From Chryseobacterium senegalense (GTDB lineage Bacteria > Bacteroidota > Bacteroidia > Flavobacteriales > Weeksellaceae): a stretch of DNA of 64,000 nt. The number at the start of each line of letters is the position of its first letter. The first letter of the stretch is position 1. The notes below the pieces were generated by a model. The model ran no database searches, was not told the DNA's origin, and worked only from the letters and a program-made list of their open reading frames with translations. The stretch covers positions 62,001 to 126,000 of the forward strand of contig CYUH01000014.1 of assembly GCA_001403755.1 (NCBI GenBank), given 5' to 3'. Positions 1 to 7,847 of this stretch are shown here, one piece after another. The position numbers and the translations under genes were made by a program.

Positions 1-219
1 GGACGTGGCGGCGAACAACCATCGCATAATTGCTCAGCCAGCGGAAGCATCACGGTTTCTTACACTGTCGATAAGGCAGGAAACGTAATTTCCGCCAGAA
101 GGTCAGGAGGGATTTCCGACCCTTGCGTTGCATCAACATCAGTTTCTTGGGTGAAAAAATATGTAAAAGCCGAAAAAGCTTCGACCTCATCTACCGGTAC
201 TTATAAAATTACTTTCTAA
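1..219 (+). CDS. TonB-like energy transducer, C-terminal fragment
   Basis: Frame 1 is open from the window edge to a TAA at 217-219, giving 72 residues of a protein that starts outside the window. The fragment contains SITVSYTVDKAGNVISARRS and ends in GTYKITF, which resembles the C-terminal domain of Bacteroidota TonB proteins (a short strand, D-x-x-G-N-V, a helix, then a last strand ending in an aromatic residue). TonB links the inner-membrane proton motive force to outer-membrane receptors. The two cysteines (in HNC and DPC) are not diagnostic. The missing N-terminus prevents a firm assignment. Confidence 0.55.
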   Translation, partial: GRGGEQPSHNCSASGSITVSYTVDKAGNVISARRSGGISDPCVASTSVSWVKKYVKAEKASTSSTGTYKITF

Positions 220-296
220 AAATTATTAAGTGAATTTCATAAAAAACTTTATGAAAATAATTTCCCAAAACCAAAAACTTTTGTGAATTTTGTGGA

Positions 297-1535
297 ATGA
301 CAAATCATGAATATCAAGAAGCTGTAGAATGGCTTTTTGTACAAGCTCCGAACTACCAGATTGATGGTAAAAAAGCGTATAAACCGGGGCTTCAAAACAT
401 CAGCAAGCTTTGTGCATATTTCGGAAATCCACAAGAAAAAATCAGAATGATTCATATCGGCGGAACCAACGGAAAAGGTTCTACCAGCAATATGCTTGCT
501 TCCGTTTTGCAAGAATCCGGCTTTAAAATCGGTTTGTACAATTCGCCACATCTCATCGATTTCACAGAAAGAATAAAGGTGAATGGTAAAAATTGCGATA
601 GGGAATTTGTCTATCAATTCATTCAAAAGCTCAAAAATCTACCTTCAGATATTCGGCCGTCTTTTTTCGAATTTACCACGATTATGGCTTTCGAATATTT
701 TGCTCAACAAGAAGTAGATTTTGCCATCATCGAAGTTGGTTTAGGTGGAAGATTAGATTCCACCAATATCATCAATCCGCTGGTATCAGCCATTACCAAT
801 GTTGCTTTGGATCATCAAAATATTTTAGGAAACACTGTTGAAGAAATCGCTACTGAAAAAGCAGGAATCATCAAAGAAAATACACCAATGATTTCCGGCG
901 ATGATCAAGATTTGGTAAAAAAAATTATTACCAATAAAGCCAAAGAAAAAAATGCCCAGTTCATCGATGCTACAATCATTAGTTCAGATCTGAAATCTGA
1001 TTTAAAGGGAAATTATCAAAAGAAAAACATCAAAGTAGTTTTGGCTGTAATTCGTGAATTACAAAACCTCGGTGTTCAAATTTCTGAGAAAAATATAGAA
1101 ACCGGACTTTTAAACGTTCAAAAAAACACGAATTTTTTAGGTAGATGGTACGAATTTTCAAAAAATCCATTAACGATCTGCGATACCGGTCACAATCAAG
1201 CGGGTTTGGAAGAGGTTTTTGCGCAACTGAATGATTTACCCGAACACAAACATATTGTCTTGGGATTTGTAAATGATAAAAAAATAGATGAAGTTCTAAG
1301 GATTTTACCACAAAATTCCACTTATTATTTTGCCAAACCATACGTAAATCGTGGTCGTCACCCGAAAGATTATGAAGATTTACTGAAAAAATCGAAAATT
1401 TCTTATAAAATTTTTGACGAAGCTCAGCAGGCATATCTCTCTGCAAAACAGAATATTAAAAATGGAGAAATGATTTTTATTGGCGGAAGCAACTTCGTTG
1501 TGGGAGAATTTTTAGAAAAAAATTTGCAGAAATAA
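297..1535 (+). CDS. folC: Bifunctional folylpolyglutamate/dihydrofolate synthase FolC
   Basis: FolC adds glutamate to dihydropteroate and to folates using ATP, in the cytoplasm. The 412-residue length is normal for the family. The Mur-ligase P-loop GTNGKGST is at residues 56-63, followed by the typical SPHLIDFTERI segment (about 82-92), the metal-site region EVGLGGRLDSTN (about 147-158) and the C-terminal DTGHNQAG motif near residue 297. The start is the ATG at 297; no SD sequence is seen, as is usual in this phylum. It lies directly upstream of the tRNA-Val gene, whose promoter overlaps the folC stop region. Confidence 0.95.
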   Translation: MTNHEYQEAVEWLFVQAPNYQIDGKKAYKPGLQNISKLCAYFGNPQEKIRMIHIGGTNGKGSTSNMLASVLQESGFKIGLYNSPHLIDFTERIKVNGKNCDREFVYQFIQKLKNLPSDIRPSFFEFTTIMAFEYFAQQEVDFAIIEVGLGGRLDSTNIINPLVSAITNVALDHQNILGNTVEEIATEKAGIIKENTPMISGDDQDLVKKIITNKAKEKNAQFIDATIISSDLKSDLKGNYQKKNIKVVLAVIRELQNLGVQISEKNIETGLLNVQKNTNFLGRWYEFSKNPLTICDTGHNQAGLEEVFAQLNDLPEHKHIVLGFVNDKKIDEVLRILPQNSTYYFAKPYVNRGRHPKDYEDLLKKSKISYKIFDEAQQAYLSAKQNIKNGEMIFIGGSNFVVGEFLEKNLQK

Positions 1536-1553
1536 AAAAACGTTGTATATTTG
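1523..1553 (+). promoter_or_regulatory. Promoter of tRNA-Val
   Basis: TTTG at 1523-1526, a 19-base spacer, then TATATTTG at 1546-1553 matches the Bacteroidota -33/-7 consensus (TTTG, N19, TAnnTTTG) exactly. It ends 15 bases before the tRNA. It overlaps the end of folC, so the tRNA has its own promoter. Confidence 0.8.
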
Positions 1554-1568
1554 CAACACCAAAAACAA

Positions 1569-1643
1569 GGGTTCTTAGCTCAGTTGGTTCAGAGCATCTG
1601 GTTTACACCCAGAGGGTCGGGGGTTCGAATCCCTCAGGACCCA
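1569..1643 (+). tRNA. tRNA-Val (anticodon TAC)
   Basis: The 75-base sequence folds as a cloverleaf. The acceptor arms are GGGTTCT (1569-1575) and AGGACCC (1636-1642), with one G.U pair. The D-arm is AGCTCAG..AGAGCA. The anticodon stem is TCTGG/CCAGA with loop TTTACAC, so the anticodon is TAC. The T-arm is GTCGGGGGTTCGAATCCCTC. The discriminator base is A1643 and CCA is not encoded. The gene's 3' end lies inside the 61-base repeat that forms the left attachment site, and it is restored intact after insertion of the element. Confidence 0.95.
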
Positions 1644-1681
1644 CACTTGTAAAAGCTTCACAGAAATGTGAGGCTTTTTTT
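1621..1681 (+). repeat. Left attachment site (attL), 61-bp direct repeat
   Basis: Bases 1621-1681 are identical to 21731-21791. The repeat covers the T-loop and 3' acceptor arm of tRNA-Val plus the hairpin terminator behind it. The flanking bases differ on both sides (GG before 1621 against AA before 21731; G at 1682 against A at 21792). This is the expected result of site-specific insertion into the 3' end of a tRNA gene. Confidence 0.93.
1653..1681 (+). terminator. Terminator of tRNA-Val
   Basis: AAGCTTCACA (1653-1662), loop GAAA, TGTGAGGCTT (1667-1676) with one T.G pair, then a T-tract to 1681. It lies fully inside the attachment repeat, so the element carries a copy at each end. Confidence 0.85.
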
Positions 1682-1762
1682 GTACTATAAACTTAGTGTT
1701 TATAGGGGCTGGTGGGAAAAGCCGAATTCTTTAAAATATATTTACTCTCCTATTGATCTTAA

Positions 1763-1820
1763 AAAAGTATGCCTTTTATGGTGTCCAATTAGGTGTCCCA
1801 TTTTTCAAAAAGGTGTCCCA
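1763..1820 (+). promoter_or_regulatory. Putative integrase arm-type sites and integrase leader
   Basis: AAAAGTATGCCTTTTA (1763-1778) occurs in inverted orientation near the right end (21655-21670). It is followed by three copies of GGTGTCC(C/A)A at 1780-1788, 1792-1800 and 1812-1820. The location between the attachment site and the integrase start (1848) suits binding sites for the integrase or an excision factor. The binding role is inferred. Confidence 0.5.
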
Positions 1821-1847
1821 TTCAAACCCCTATTAAATCTAAAAAAA

Positions 1848-3032
1848 ATGAAAATCTTATTCTATATTAGAAAATCAAAAAAGAACTCTAATAACGTATG
1901 TCCTATAACGTGTAGAATTACATTAGATAAAAGAAAAGAATTCTCTACAGGATTATTTATAAATCCTGATCATTGGAATGCTAAAAAACAGAAAGCCATT
2001 CCCTCTACTAGAGAAAATTCCCAAATAAATACTCAACTGAGCCTGATTAAACAAGAAATTAATCAGGCTTTTTTATTCCTGCAGGTACAAGGCAGGGAAT
2101 TTAATGCAGAAGATATTTACATGCATTATAAAGGTGAAAACATTAAAGATGATAAATCCATAATGGAAATATTCAATCTGCATATTGCAAAGCAGGAAAA
2201 GCTGATTGGCATCTCTACTACCAAAGGATCTGTAGCTAAATTCTATCAGACCAAAACTCATGTGAAAAATTATATCTTCTGGAAATTTAAGAAACATGAT
2301 TACATGTTAAATAAAATGAAAATGTCTTTTATTACAGAATTTGAATACTATCTAAAAGCAGAAAAACACTTTGAGCAGAACACCATCCATAAAACCCTTC
2401 AAAGGCTAAAACAGATGGTTAAATTAGCTGTAGGATTAGATTTTCTTGCAAAAGATCCTTTCCTACTCCATAAGAACAAAAGACCTAAGAAACAGGTGGT
2501 TTTCTTAAGTGAGGAAGAACTAGCAAAGATTGAGCAGCATGAGTTTGCATCCCAGAGACTTCAACAGGTAGCAGATATGTTTATTTTCTGTTGTTATACT
2601 GGTCTGGCATTTTTGGAAATGTCTACTCTGGAAAGGAAACACATAATCATTGGCTCTGATAAAAAGAAATGGATCAGTATTACGAGGCAAAAGACCAATA
2701 AGAAATATGAAATCCCTCTCCTAAAGAAAGCGGAGTATATTTTGCAGAAATATGAAGGCGGAGAAAAACTCTTACCAAAAATTTCCAATCAACGTTTTAA
2801 CTCCTATTTAAAGGAGATTGCTGAGATTGTAGGGATTCAGAAAAACCTTACCCATCACATAGCCAGAAAAACTTTTGCATCAACCATACTGCTGTATAAT
2901 GATGTTCCCATGGAAATTGTATCTGAGCTTTTAGGACATTCTGAAATGAGCATTACGCAGAATCATTATGCCAAGGTGGTCAAAGCAAAGCTATCTGAAA
3001 GCATGAGTAAAGTGGAGAAATTATTAAAATAA
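1848..3032 (+). CDS. int: Tyrosine recombinase (site-specific integrase)
   Basis: This protein is likely to catalyse insertion and excision of the island at tRNA-Val. With the start at ATG 1848 it has 394 residues: an N-terminal arm-binding region (ILFYIRKSKKNS...), a SAM-like core-binding domain (about 120-220) and a catalytic domain. Catalytic residues visible are HHIAR with His337 and Arg340, His364 in LLGHSEMS and the nucleophile Tyr374 in NHYAKV. At the usual box I arginine the sequence reads TGLAFLE, with Ala254; some Bacteroidota integrases such as IntDOT also lack this Arg. The reading frame is open back to 1668, but that part runs through the attachment site and the repeat region, so the later ATG is preferred. 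Confidence 0.9.
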   Translation: MKILFYIRKSKKNSNNVCPITCRITLDKRKEFSTGLFINPDHWNAKKQKAIPSTRENSQINTQLSLIKQEINQAFLFLQVQGREFNAEDIYMHYKGENIKDDKSIMEIFNLHIAKQEKLIGISTTKGSVAKFYQTKTHVKNYIFWKFKKHDYMLNKMKMSFITEFEYYLKAEKHFEQNTIHKTLQRLKQMVKLAVGLDFLAKDPFLLHKNKRPKKQVVFLSEEELAKIEQHEFASQRLQQVADMFIFCCYTGLAFLEMSTLERKHIIIGSDKKKWISITRQKTNKKYEIPLLKKAEYILQKYEGGEKLLPKISNQRFNSYLKEIAEIVGIQKNLTHHIARKTFASTILLYNDVPMEIVSELLGHSEMSITQNHYAKVVKAKLSESMSKVEKLLK

Positions 3033-3046
3033 TTCCATATATGGCA
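3033..3046. promoter_or_regulatory. Putative operator, copy 1 (TTCCATATATGGCA)
   Basis: This matches 13 of 14 bases of the perfect palindrome TGCCATATATGGCA found between the XRE gene and the membrane-protein genes at 20111-20124. It lies 53 bases before the ATG of the lone helicase and overlaps the end of the integrase gene. It is probably a site for the element's XRE repressor (inference). Confidence 0.5.
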
Positions 3047-3099
3047 TATAGCAGACAGCAGTATTGAAGTATCTTTTACAAAATTTAATACTGCTTATT

Positions 3100-5610
3100 A
3101 TGCCTGACGATACAACACCTGGAAATGTTAGTGATTTATTTCTTGGTTTTCCGATAGATTATTTCAAAATTCTGCCTAATGATTTAAATGATAAATATTT
3201 TGGAGGTCTTACTAGTGAGGAGAGCGAGGAAGTAAATGAAAGTTACCGTTCCAGAGTTTCAACAGTTGAAATACAACCTGACCCAGAAAGCGGCAGGGTT
3301 TATGACGCACTATCTGAACATCTAAACCTGCAAACCAAAGATACTACTGTTATCAATATTGGAGTAGGACAAGGAAAGACTTATACTATTCTGAAAACTG
3401 TTCAGAAATACTTTACTGAGCACCCGGACACTTATATAATAGTTGCAGTTCCTTATGTAAGTCTTGTATCGCAGTATGTTGAAGAATTAATAGCAAATGG
3501 GATTCCTGAAAATCAAATTTACAAGTATGAATGGCTAAACCCAAAAGAATTTCCAAAAAGCACTTTAGATTATCAGTTACAGAGAAGGGTGCATGTTGTG
3601 ACAGCAAACTGTCTGTTGGGAAATGCAGGTGAGAATGCTGCTATAAACTCTCGTATAAAGAGAAAATATCTAAAAGAATTCCCTAAAGCTCTTAATCCAC
3701 AAATAATAAAATATGATGGCAGGCCAAATCCAACCGAGGAGGAAATGGAAGAACTCTTTTTAAATCTAACAAATTCACAAATCAATGAGTTAAATGGTAA
3801 TGACGATTTACCTGTAAATCCAGACAAAATTTATGACTCTACTAAGCTTACATCAGAAAGTCTAGGTAAAAAGAAAGTAATTTTCATTTTTGATGAGTTG
3901 CACGATGCAGTTCATAACTTCACTGCCGAAAACATACTTCATCTTTATTTATGGAAGGATGTGCTCCATAAAATATTCGTCCTAAGCGCAACTTATAATG
4001 ATCCATCTTTGGTTGTAATAAATAAGTTATCAGAACTGACTGATGAAAAAATAAAAATAATTGAGGCTACTAGGAAGCAGATTGAATCAAAGTTGAGTGA
4101 CTTACATATTCACTTTGACAACTCTTATTCTTTCAAAGAAAATGAAAAATTAAAATCAATTATTCAGGATGCAATAAGTCAACGAAAATCAATAGATATT
4201 TTGTGTTATTCAAAGAAACTAGCAGAGAACATATATGCTGGAGAAGTTGGTGCTCTGCTTAGAAATTACTCTCCAAACAATGTGAAATTATGCGTTTCAG
4301 AGCTTATTCAAAATCAGAGAACTACCGTGGATGAGCCTAAAAATAGGTATGATTCAACTAAAATAAATATTGGAACTAATTTCAAGACAGGCATAAACAT
4401 AACCAAAGAAAATCACTGCTTTGTGATTGTAATGCCTCCCTATTCTTCAAAGATGGCATTTGAAAATCTTTACGGCATCTTTTCTGGCGGTTATATAGAT
4501 TTAATCCAGTCAGTAGCCCGCCAAAGAATTCCAGGCGAAATTCACATTATTACAATGTATCCAGATTATATGTCATTTAGAGATGGAAGACCTGCAAATA
4601 TGACTTCAAGTCAATACTATGCATTTAAAGAAAGTTATAACGAAATTAGAAAGATCACTCCTGAGACCTATAAATTATTGACAGAAATTGACCGTGATTA
4701 TTTAACTGATGAAATGATTGTTAAATATATACCAGTGAATTTTCAGACTAAAATTATCTCTGATACAGTAAAAGAATATATACAGTATATGGCTAATCCA
4801 ATAATGTATACAGGAGCAAATGGAAGGGATTTAAAGGAATATTTCAGGTTAAATTTGGGCAAGCTGCAACTTCAAAAAAATAAATTTTTATATGGTGACA
4901 TTGCTGCCAACTTAATCATAAATGCATTTACGAATCAGTTCATCAACTGTAAACTCGTATCAGTAAACTTCCAGAAGACCGATTTTACAGATGATAATTT
5001 TCCATCTGTAATTGAAGATTTATTTTCTGATTATGTTACTGAAGAAGTCCCTTCATTTAAAAAATTATACAATCATATTCAAAACAAGCTGTCCACTCAC
5101 GTTGTAACCTACAATGGAAAGAGTGTAAAGCCAAGCAATTATAAGTTCTCCAAAAAATTACTTCTGGAGATTTTTAGGAAATATTACCCGGAATCAAAAA
5201 TTGATAATAGTGAAAGGGTTTCTCCCCATCATGTTATACACGCCTTAATGAATTCTAACGATGAATCTCTACTAGAAATAAAGGATAAAGTAAAAGAAGT
5301 ATTCAAGCATTTTAATTCTCTAATTGTAGGAAATGAAGGATCTAAATATTTACCAACTAAAATTGAAACTATTGGAGATCTAAATAGTGTACAGCTTTAC
5401 AATGACCTTTCAGAAAGCTTACCTGTTTTAAAAGACACAAAATTTTTTAGTGCCCTGCCTGATGAAAACCAAAATATAGAAGCAACAAAATTTTTAAAAA
5501 ATCTATTCACTAAATCATTTGGTGATTTGGATAAGTCAGAAGAATATACATTTTCTGAAGTAAAACTAAAAAAAATTATTAACCATCACTACCCATCCGA
5601 CTTTTTTTGA
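3100..5610 (+). CDS. SF2 DEAD/DEAH-like helicase, possible defence gene
   Basis: An 836-residue protein from ATG 3100; a TTG at 3064 would add 12 residues. Superfamily 2 motifs in order: Walker A GVGQGKT (about 88-94), a Walker B DELH box (about 265-268), SAT motif III (about 296), a motif V-like GTNFKTGINI and a motif VI-like QSVARQRIPG (about 470). About 350 residues after the helicase core match no domain I recognise. The gene has its own operator-like palindrome upstream and a strong terminator downstream. Sampled lines give 27-28% GC, below the integrase and the following genes, so it looks like a separately acquired cargo gene. The target nucleic acid is unknown; a role in phage defence or element replication is inference. 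Confidence 0.75.
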   Translation: MPDDTTPGNVSDLFLGFPIDYFKILPNDLNDKYFGGLTSEESEEVNESYRSRVSTVEIQPDPESGRVYDALSEHLNLQTKDTTVINIGVGQGKTYTILKTVQKYFTEHPDTYIIVAVPYVSLVSQYVEELIANGIPENQIYKYEWLNPKEFPKSTLDYQLQRRVHVVTANCLLGNAGENAAINSRIKRKYLKEFPKALNPQIIKYDGRPNPTEEEMEELFLNLTNSQINELNGNDDLPVNPDKIYDSTKLTSESLGKKKVIFIFDELHDAVHNFTAENILHLYLWKDVLHKIFVLSATYNDPSLVVINKLSELTDEKIKIIEATRKQIESKLSDLHIHFDNSYSFKENEKLKSIIQDAISQRKSIDILCYSKKLAENIYAGEVGALLRNYSPNNVKLCVSELIQNQRTTVDEPKNRYDSTKINIGTNFKTGINITKENHCFVIVMPPYSSKMAFENLYGIFSGGYIDLIQSVARQRIPGEIHIITMYPDYMSFRDGRPANMTSSQYYAFKESYNEIRKITPETYKLLTEIDRDYLTDEMIVKYIPVNFQTKIISDTVKEYIQYMANPIMYTGANGRDLKEYFRLNLGKLQLQKNKFLYGDIAANLIINAFTNQFINCKLVSVNFQKTDFTDDNFPSVIEDLFSDYVTEEVPSFKKLYNHIQNKLSTHVVTYNGKSVKPSNYKFSKKLLLEIFRKYYPESKIDNSERVSPHHVIHALMNSNDESLLEIKDKVKEVFKHFNSLIVGNEGSKYLPTKIETIGDLNSVQLYNDLSESLPVLKDTKFFSALPDENQNIEATKFLKNLFTKSFGDLDKSEEYTFSEVKLKKIINHHYPSDFF

Positions 5611-5655
5611 AAAACCTAATATAGAATAAAAAAAATAGTAGGATATAAAATAGAG

Positions 5656-5677
5656 CCACCCCTTCGGGGTGGTTTTC
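5656..5677 (+). terminator. Terminator after the helicase gene
   Basis: CCACCCC, loop TTC, GGGGTGG, then TTTTC. It lies 45 bases after the helicase stop and 25 bases before the next start, so it separates the two transcription units. Confidence 0.8.
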
Positions 5678-5702
5678 TCGTATAACCCCAAAAACAAATT
5701 TT

Positions 5703-6671
5703 ATGAACCTAAGAAAATCAGAAAGAAAACAGGCCAGAATAAAAATGGCGCTGCAAGGTCCTTCAGGATCTGGAAAGACAATGAGTTCTCTGCTAATGGC
5801 TAAAGGGCTATCAGGTGGAGATTTATCTAAAGTAGCCATCATTGACACAGAAAATGGCAGTGCAGATTTGTATGCCCATTTAGGAGAGTACAATGTAATC
5901 TCTCTTACACCACCTTTTACACCAGAAAACTACATCAAGGCTTTAGATATCTGCGAAAATGCAGGTATGGAAGTGATCATTATTGACTCTATTTCACATG
6001 AATGGGATGAGCTGTTAGATTTCCACTCCAAATTAGCAGGTAACAGCTTTACCAATTGGGCTAAAGTTACCCCAAGGCAAAAGGCTTTTGTTGATAGAAT
6101 TCTACATTGTAAGAGCCATGTCATTGCCACCATGAGAACCAAACAGGATTATGTCCTGAATCAGAAAGATGGAAAGATGATACCGGAGAAGGTTGGTCTT
6201 AAGTCTGTTCAGAGAGATGGTATGGACTATGAGTTCACCCTGGTTTTTGATGTGGATATCAAGCATTTTGCTACTGCATCAAAGGACAGAACTGGTCTCT
6301 TTATGGGGAAGCCTGAATTCGTAATCAGTGAGAAAACTGGTAGGGAGATTTTAGACTGGTGTATGGAGGGGAAACCTATTGACTCTCCTAGAACTAAGGA
6401 TGGTATTCCAAGGATCAGTGCGGAGGAAGCTTTTAGAGACACTCCAGATGAAAGATTGGAAAGACAGTTTACTACAAATATGAATGTATCAGAGAAGGTA
6501 GTGTATGAATCCATTCAGGCCTGCAGAACCATTCAGGAATTACTTTCCATTTATAAGCAGTTTCCAGAGTATCAGGAAAGCCTGAGACTGGATTATGAGG
6601 CTAAAAAGTCTCTCTTAATAAATAATAACCCTAATACACATTTACAGAATGGAAGATCAAAAATTCAGTAA
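5703..6671 (+). CDS. RecA-like AAA ATPase (AAA_24 / Sak4-like)
   Basis: A 322-residue P-loop ATPase. Walker A is GPSGSGKT (residues 19-26), a D-x-E segment IIDTENGSADLY follows at about 46, and the Walker B strand is VIIIDS (Asp95). The layout resembles the phage-type AAA_24/Sak4 single-strand-annealing ATPases found in prophages and mobile elements, where they aid recombination or replication. The C-terminal quarter is helical and not recognised. It overlaps the next gene by 23 bases, so the two are very likely co-translated. Which recombination partner it uses is not visible here. Confidence 0.75.
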   Translation: MNLRKSERKQARIKMALQGPSGSGKTMSSLLMAKGLSGGDLSKVAIIDTENGSADLYAHLGEYNVISLTPPFTPENYIKALDICENAGMEVIIIDSISHEWDELLDFHSKLAGNSFTNWAKVTPRQKAFVDRILHCKSHVIATMRTKQDYVLNQKDGKMIPEKVGLKSVQRDGMDYEFTLVFDVDIKHFATASKDRTGLFMGKPEFVISEKTGREILDWCMEGKPIDSPRTKDGIPRISAEEAFRDTPDERLERQFTTNMNVSEKVVYESIQACRTIQELLSIYKQFPEYQESLRLDYEAKKSLLINNNPNTHLQNGRSKIQ

Positions 6672-7815
6672 TATTAATACTTTATCAGAGTCAGAAATCT
6701 CTGAAATCCAATCTTTCCCTAGGTTAAGATCAGTGCGGGACGTTTTTCTGGAGGATAAAGATGATGACTCTATCATCACTTCTATTAGAGATGATATTGA
6801 TCCGGAAAAAGCGGTAATTACTAAAGATATGATACCTTTTTCATTTACTAGAGAGAAGGAAATTGAACCCATCAACTCTAATAAAGTATTATCATCAACA
6901 GACAGCCCTTTTATCATCGCTAATACAGTAGATGTGAATTTACCTCATCTGCAGAATGAATGCATAATTCCAGTATTCAGTAAGGATAATGAAAAGACCA
7001 TAGCACATCAGGAATTTATTGAAACAGTGATGAATGCTATTAGTAAGGAATTTCCTTATCAGTGTATTTCAATGCCGGAGATTAGAGTTTCCCACCAGAT
7101 CAAAGGTAGAACACCAGATGCAATCCATTTGAATGTAAAGGATTTACTTGAACATCAGAAAACCATCTATTATGAGAGAATGGCATTTCTGATCAAGATT
7201 CCAGGAATAACAAGTAACATTAATGGGAATGAACTCTCTTTGTGTTTAGGAGGGGTAAGAAGTTACAACCAACAGAATCTTTACAGTACGAAATCTCTTG
7301 AGAAATTTAAGTTCTTCATAGGTTTTCAAAACAAGGTCTGTATGAATCTTTGTGTTTGGAGTGATGGATATGTAGAAGATTTAAGAGCCTCCAATACTTT
7401 CGAAATCCAGAATAAAGTGCTGCAGGTAATGCAGAACTACAATGCTGAATTACATTTAAGAGAGATGAAGGAGTTAACCCATGATCATCTTACAGAACAT
7501 CAGTTTGCACAGCTGATTGGCAAGTCCAGGCTATACCAGTATTTACCTAAGGCTGATAAGAAGATAATACCAGAACTGCTATTTACAGACAGCCATGTTA
7601 ACACGATGGCTAAAGATTACTATGAGGATCAAAACTTCTGCAGGAGTTCTGATGGGAGCATAAACCTGTGGGATGTATTTAACCTCTTCACACAGGCTAA
7701 TAAATCATCCTATATTGACACTTTCCTGGATAGGAATCTGAATGCTTTTGACTTTACCAGAGGTCTTCAGAAAACTCTCAATGGTGATTCAGATTATCAT
7801 TGGTTTTTGAGTTAG
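6649..7815 (+). CDS. DUF3871-like mobile-element protein
   Basis: A 388-residue protein without signal peptide or membrane segments. The N-terminal 120 residues are acidic and look poorly ordered. The rest, with segments such as RVSHQIKGRTPDAIHLNV, LCLGGVRSYNQQNLYS and a C-terminal INLWDVFNLFTQANKSSYID, resembles the DUF3871 family of Bacteroidota mobile elements (recognised from memory, not searched). The function is unknown. Start overlap with the Sak4-like ATPase suggests a joint function in element DNA metabolism. The gene ends at a strong hairpin shared with the convergent res gene. Confidence 0.6.
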   Translation: MEDQKFSNINTLSESEISEIQSFPRLRSVRDVFLEDKDDDSIITSIRDDIDPEKAVITKDMIPFSFTREKEIEPINSNKVLSSTDSPFIIANTVDVNLPHLQNECIIPVFSKDNEKTIAHQEFIETVMNAISKEFPYQCISMPEIRVSHQIKGRTPDAIHLNVKDLLEHQKTIYYERMAFLIKIPGITSNINGNELSLCLGGVRSYNQQNLYSTKSLEKFKFFIGFQNKVCMNLCVWSDGYVEDLRASNTFEIQNKVLQVMQNYNAELHLREMKELTHDHLTEHQFAQLIGKSRLYQYLPKADKKIIPELLFTDSHVNTMAKDYYEDQNFCRSSDGSINLWDVFNLFTQANKSSYIDTFLDRNLNAFDFTRGLQKTLNGDSDYHWFLS

Positions 7816-7819
7816 ATTG

Positions 7820-7847
7820 CTACCCCATAATAATATGGGGTAGTTTT
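7820..7847 (+). terminator. Terminator after the DUF3871-like gene
   Basis: CTACCCCATA (7820-7829), loop ATAA, TATGGGGTAG (7834-7843), then TTTT. It overlaps the stop codon of the convergent res gene by two bases and marks the border between backbone and restriction cargo. Confidence 0.85.

Noticed and set aside
1668-1847. Integrase N-terminal extension from 1668
   Set aside because: The extra 60 codons run through the attachment site, its terminator and the GGTGTCC repeats, and do not look like protein. ATG 1848 starts a normal arm-binding domain.
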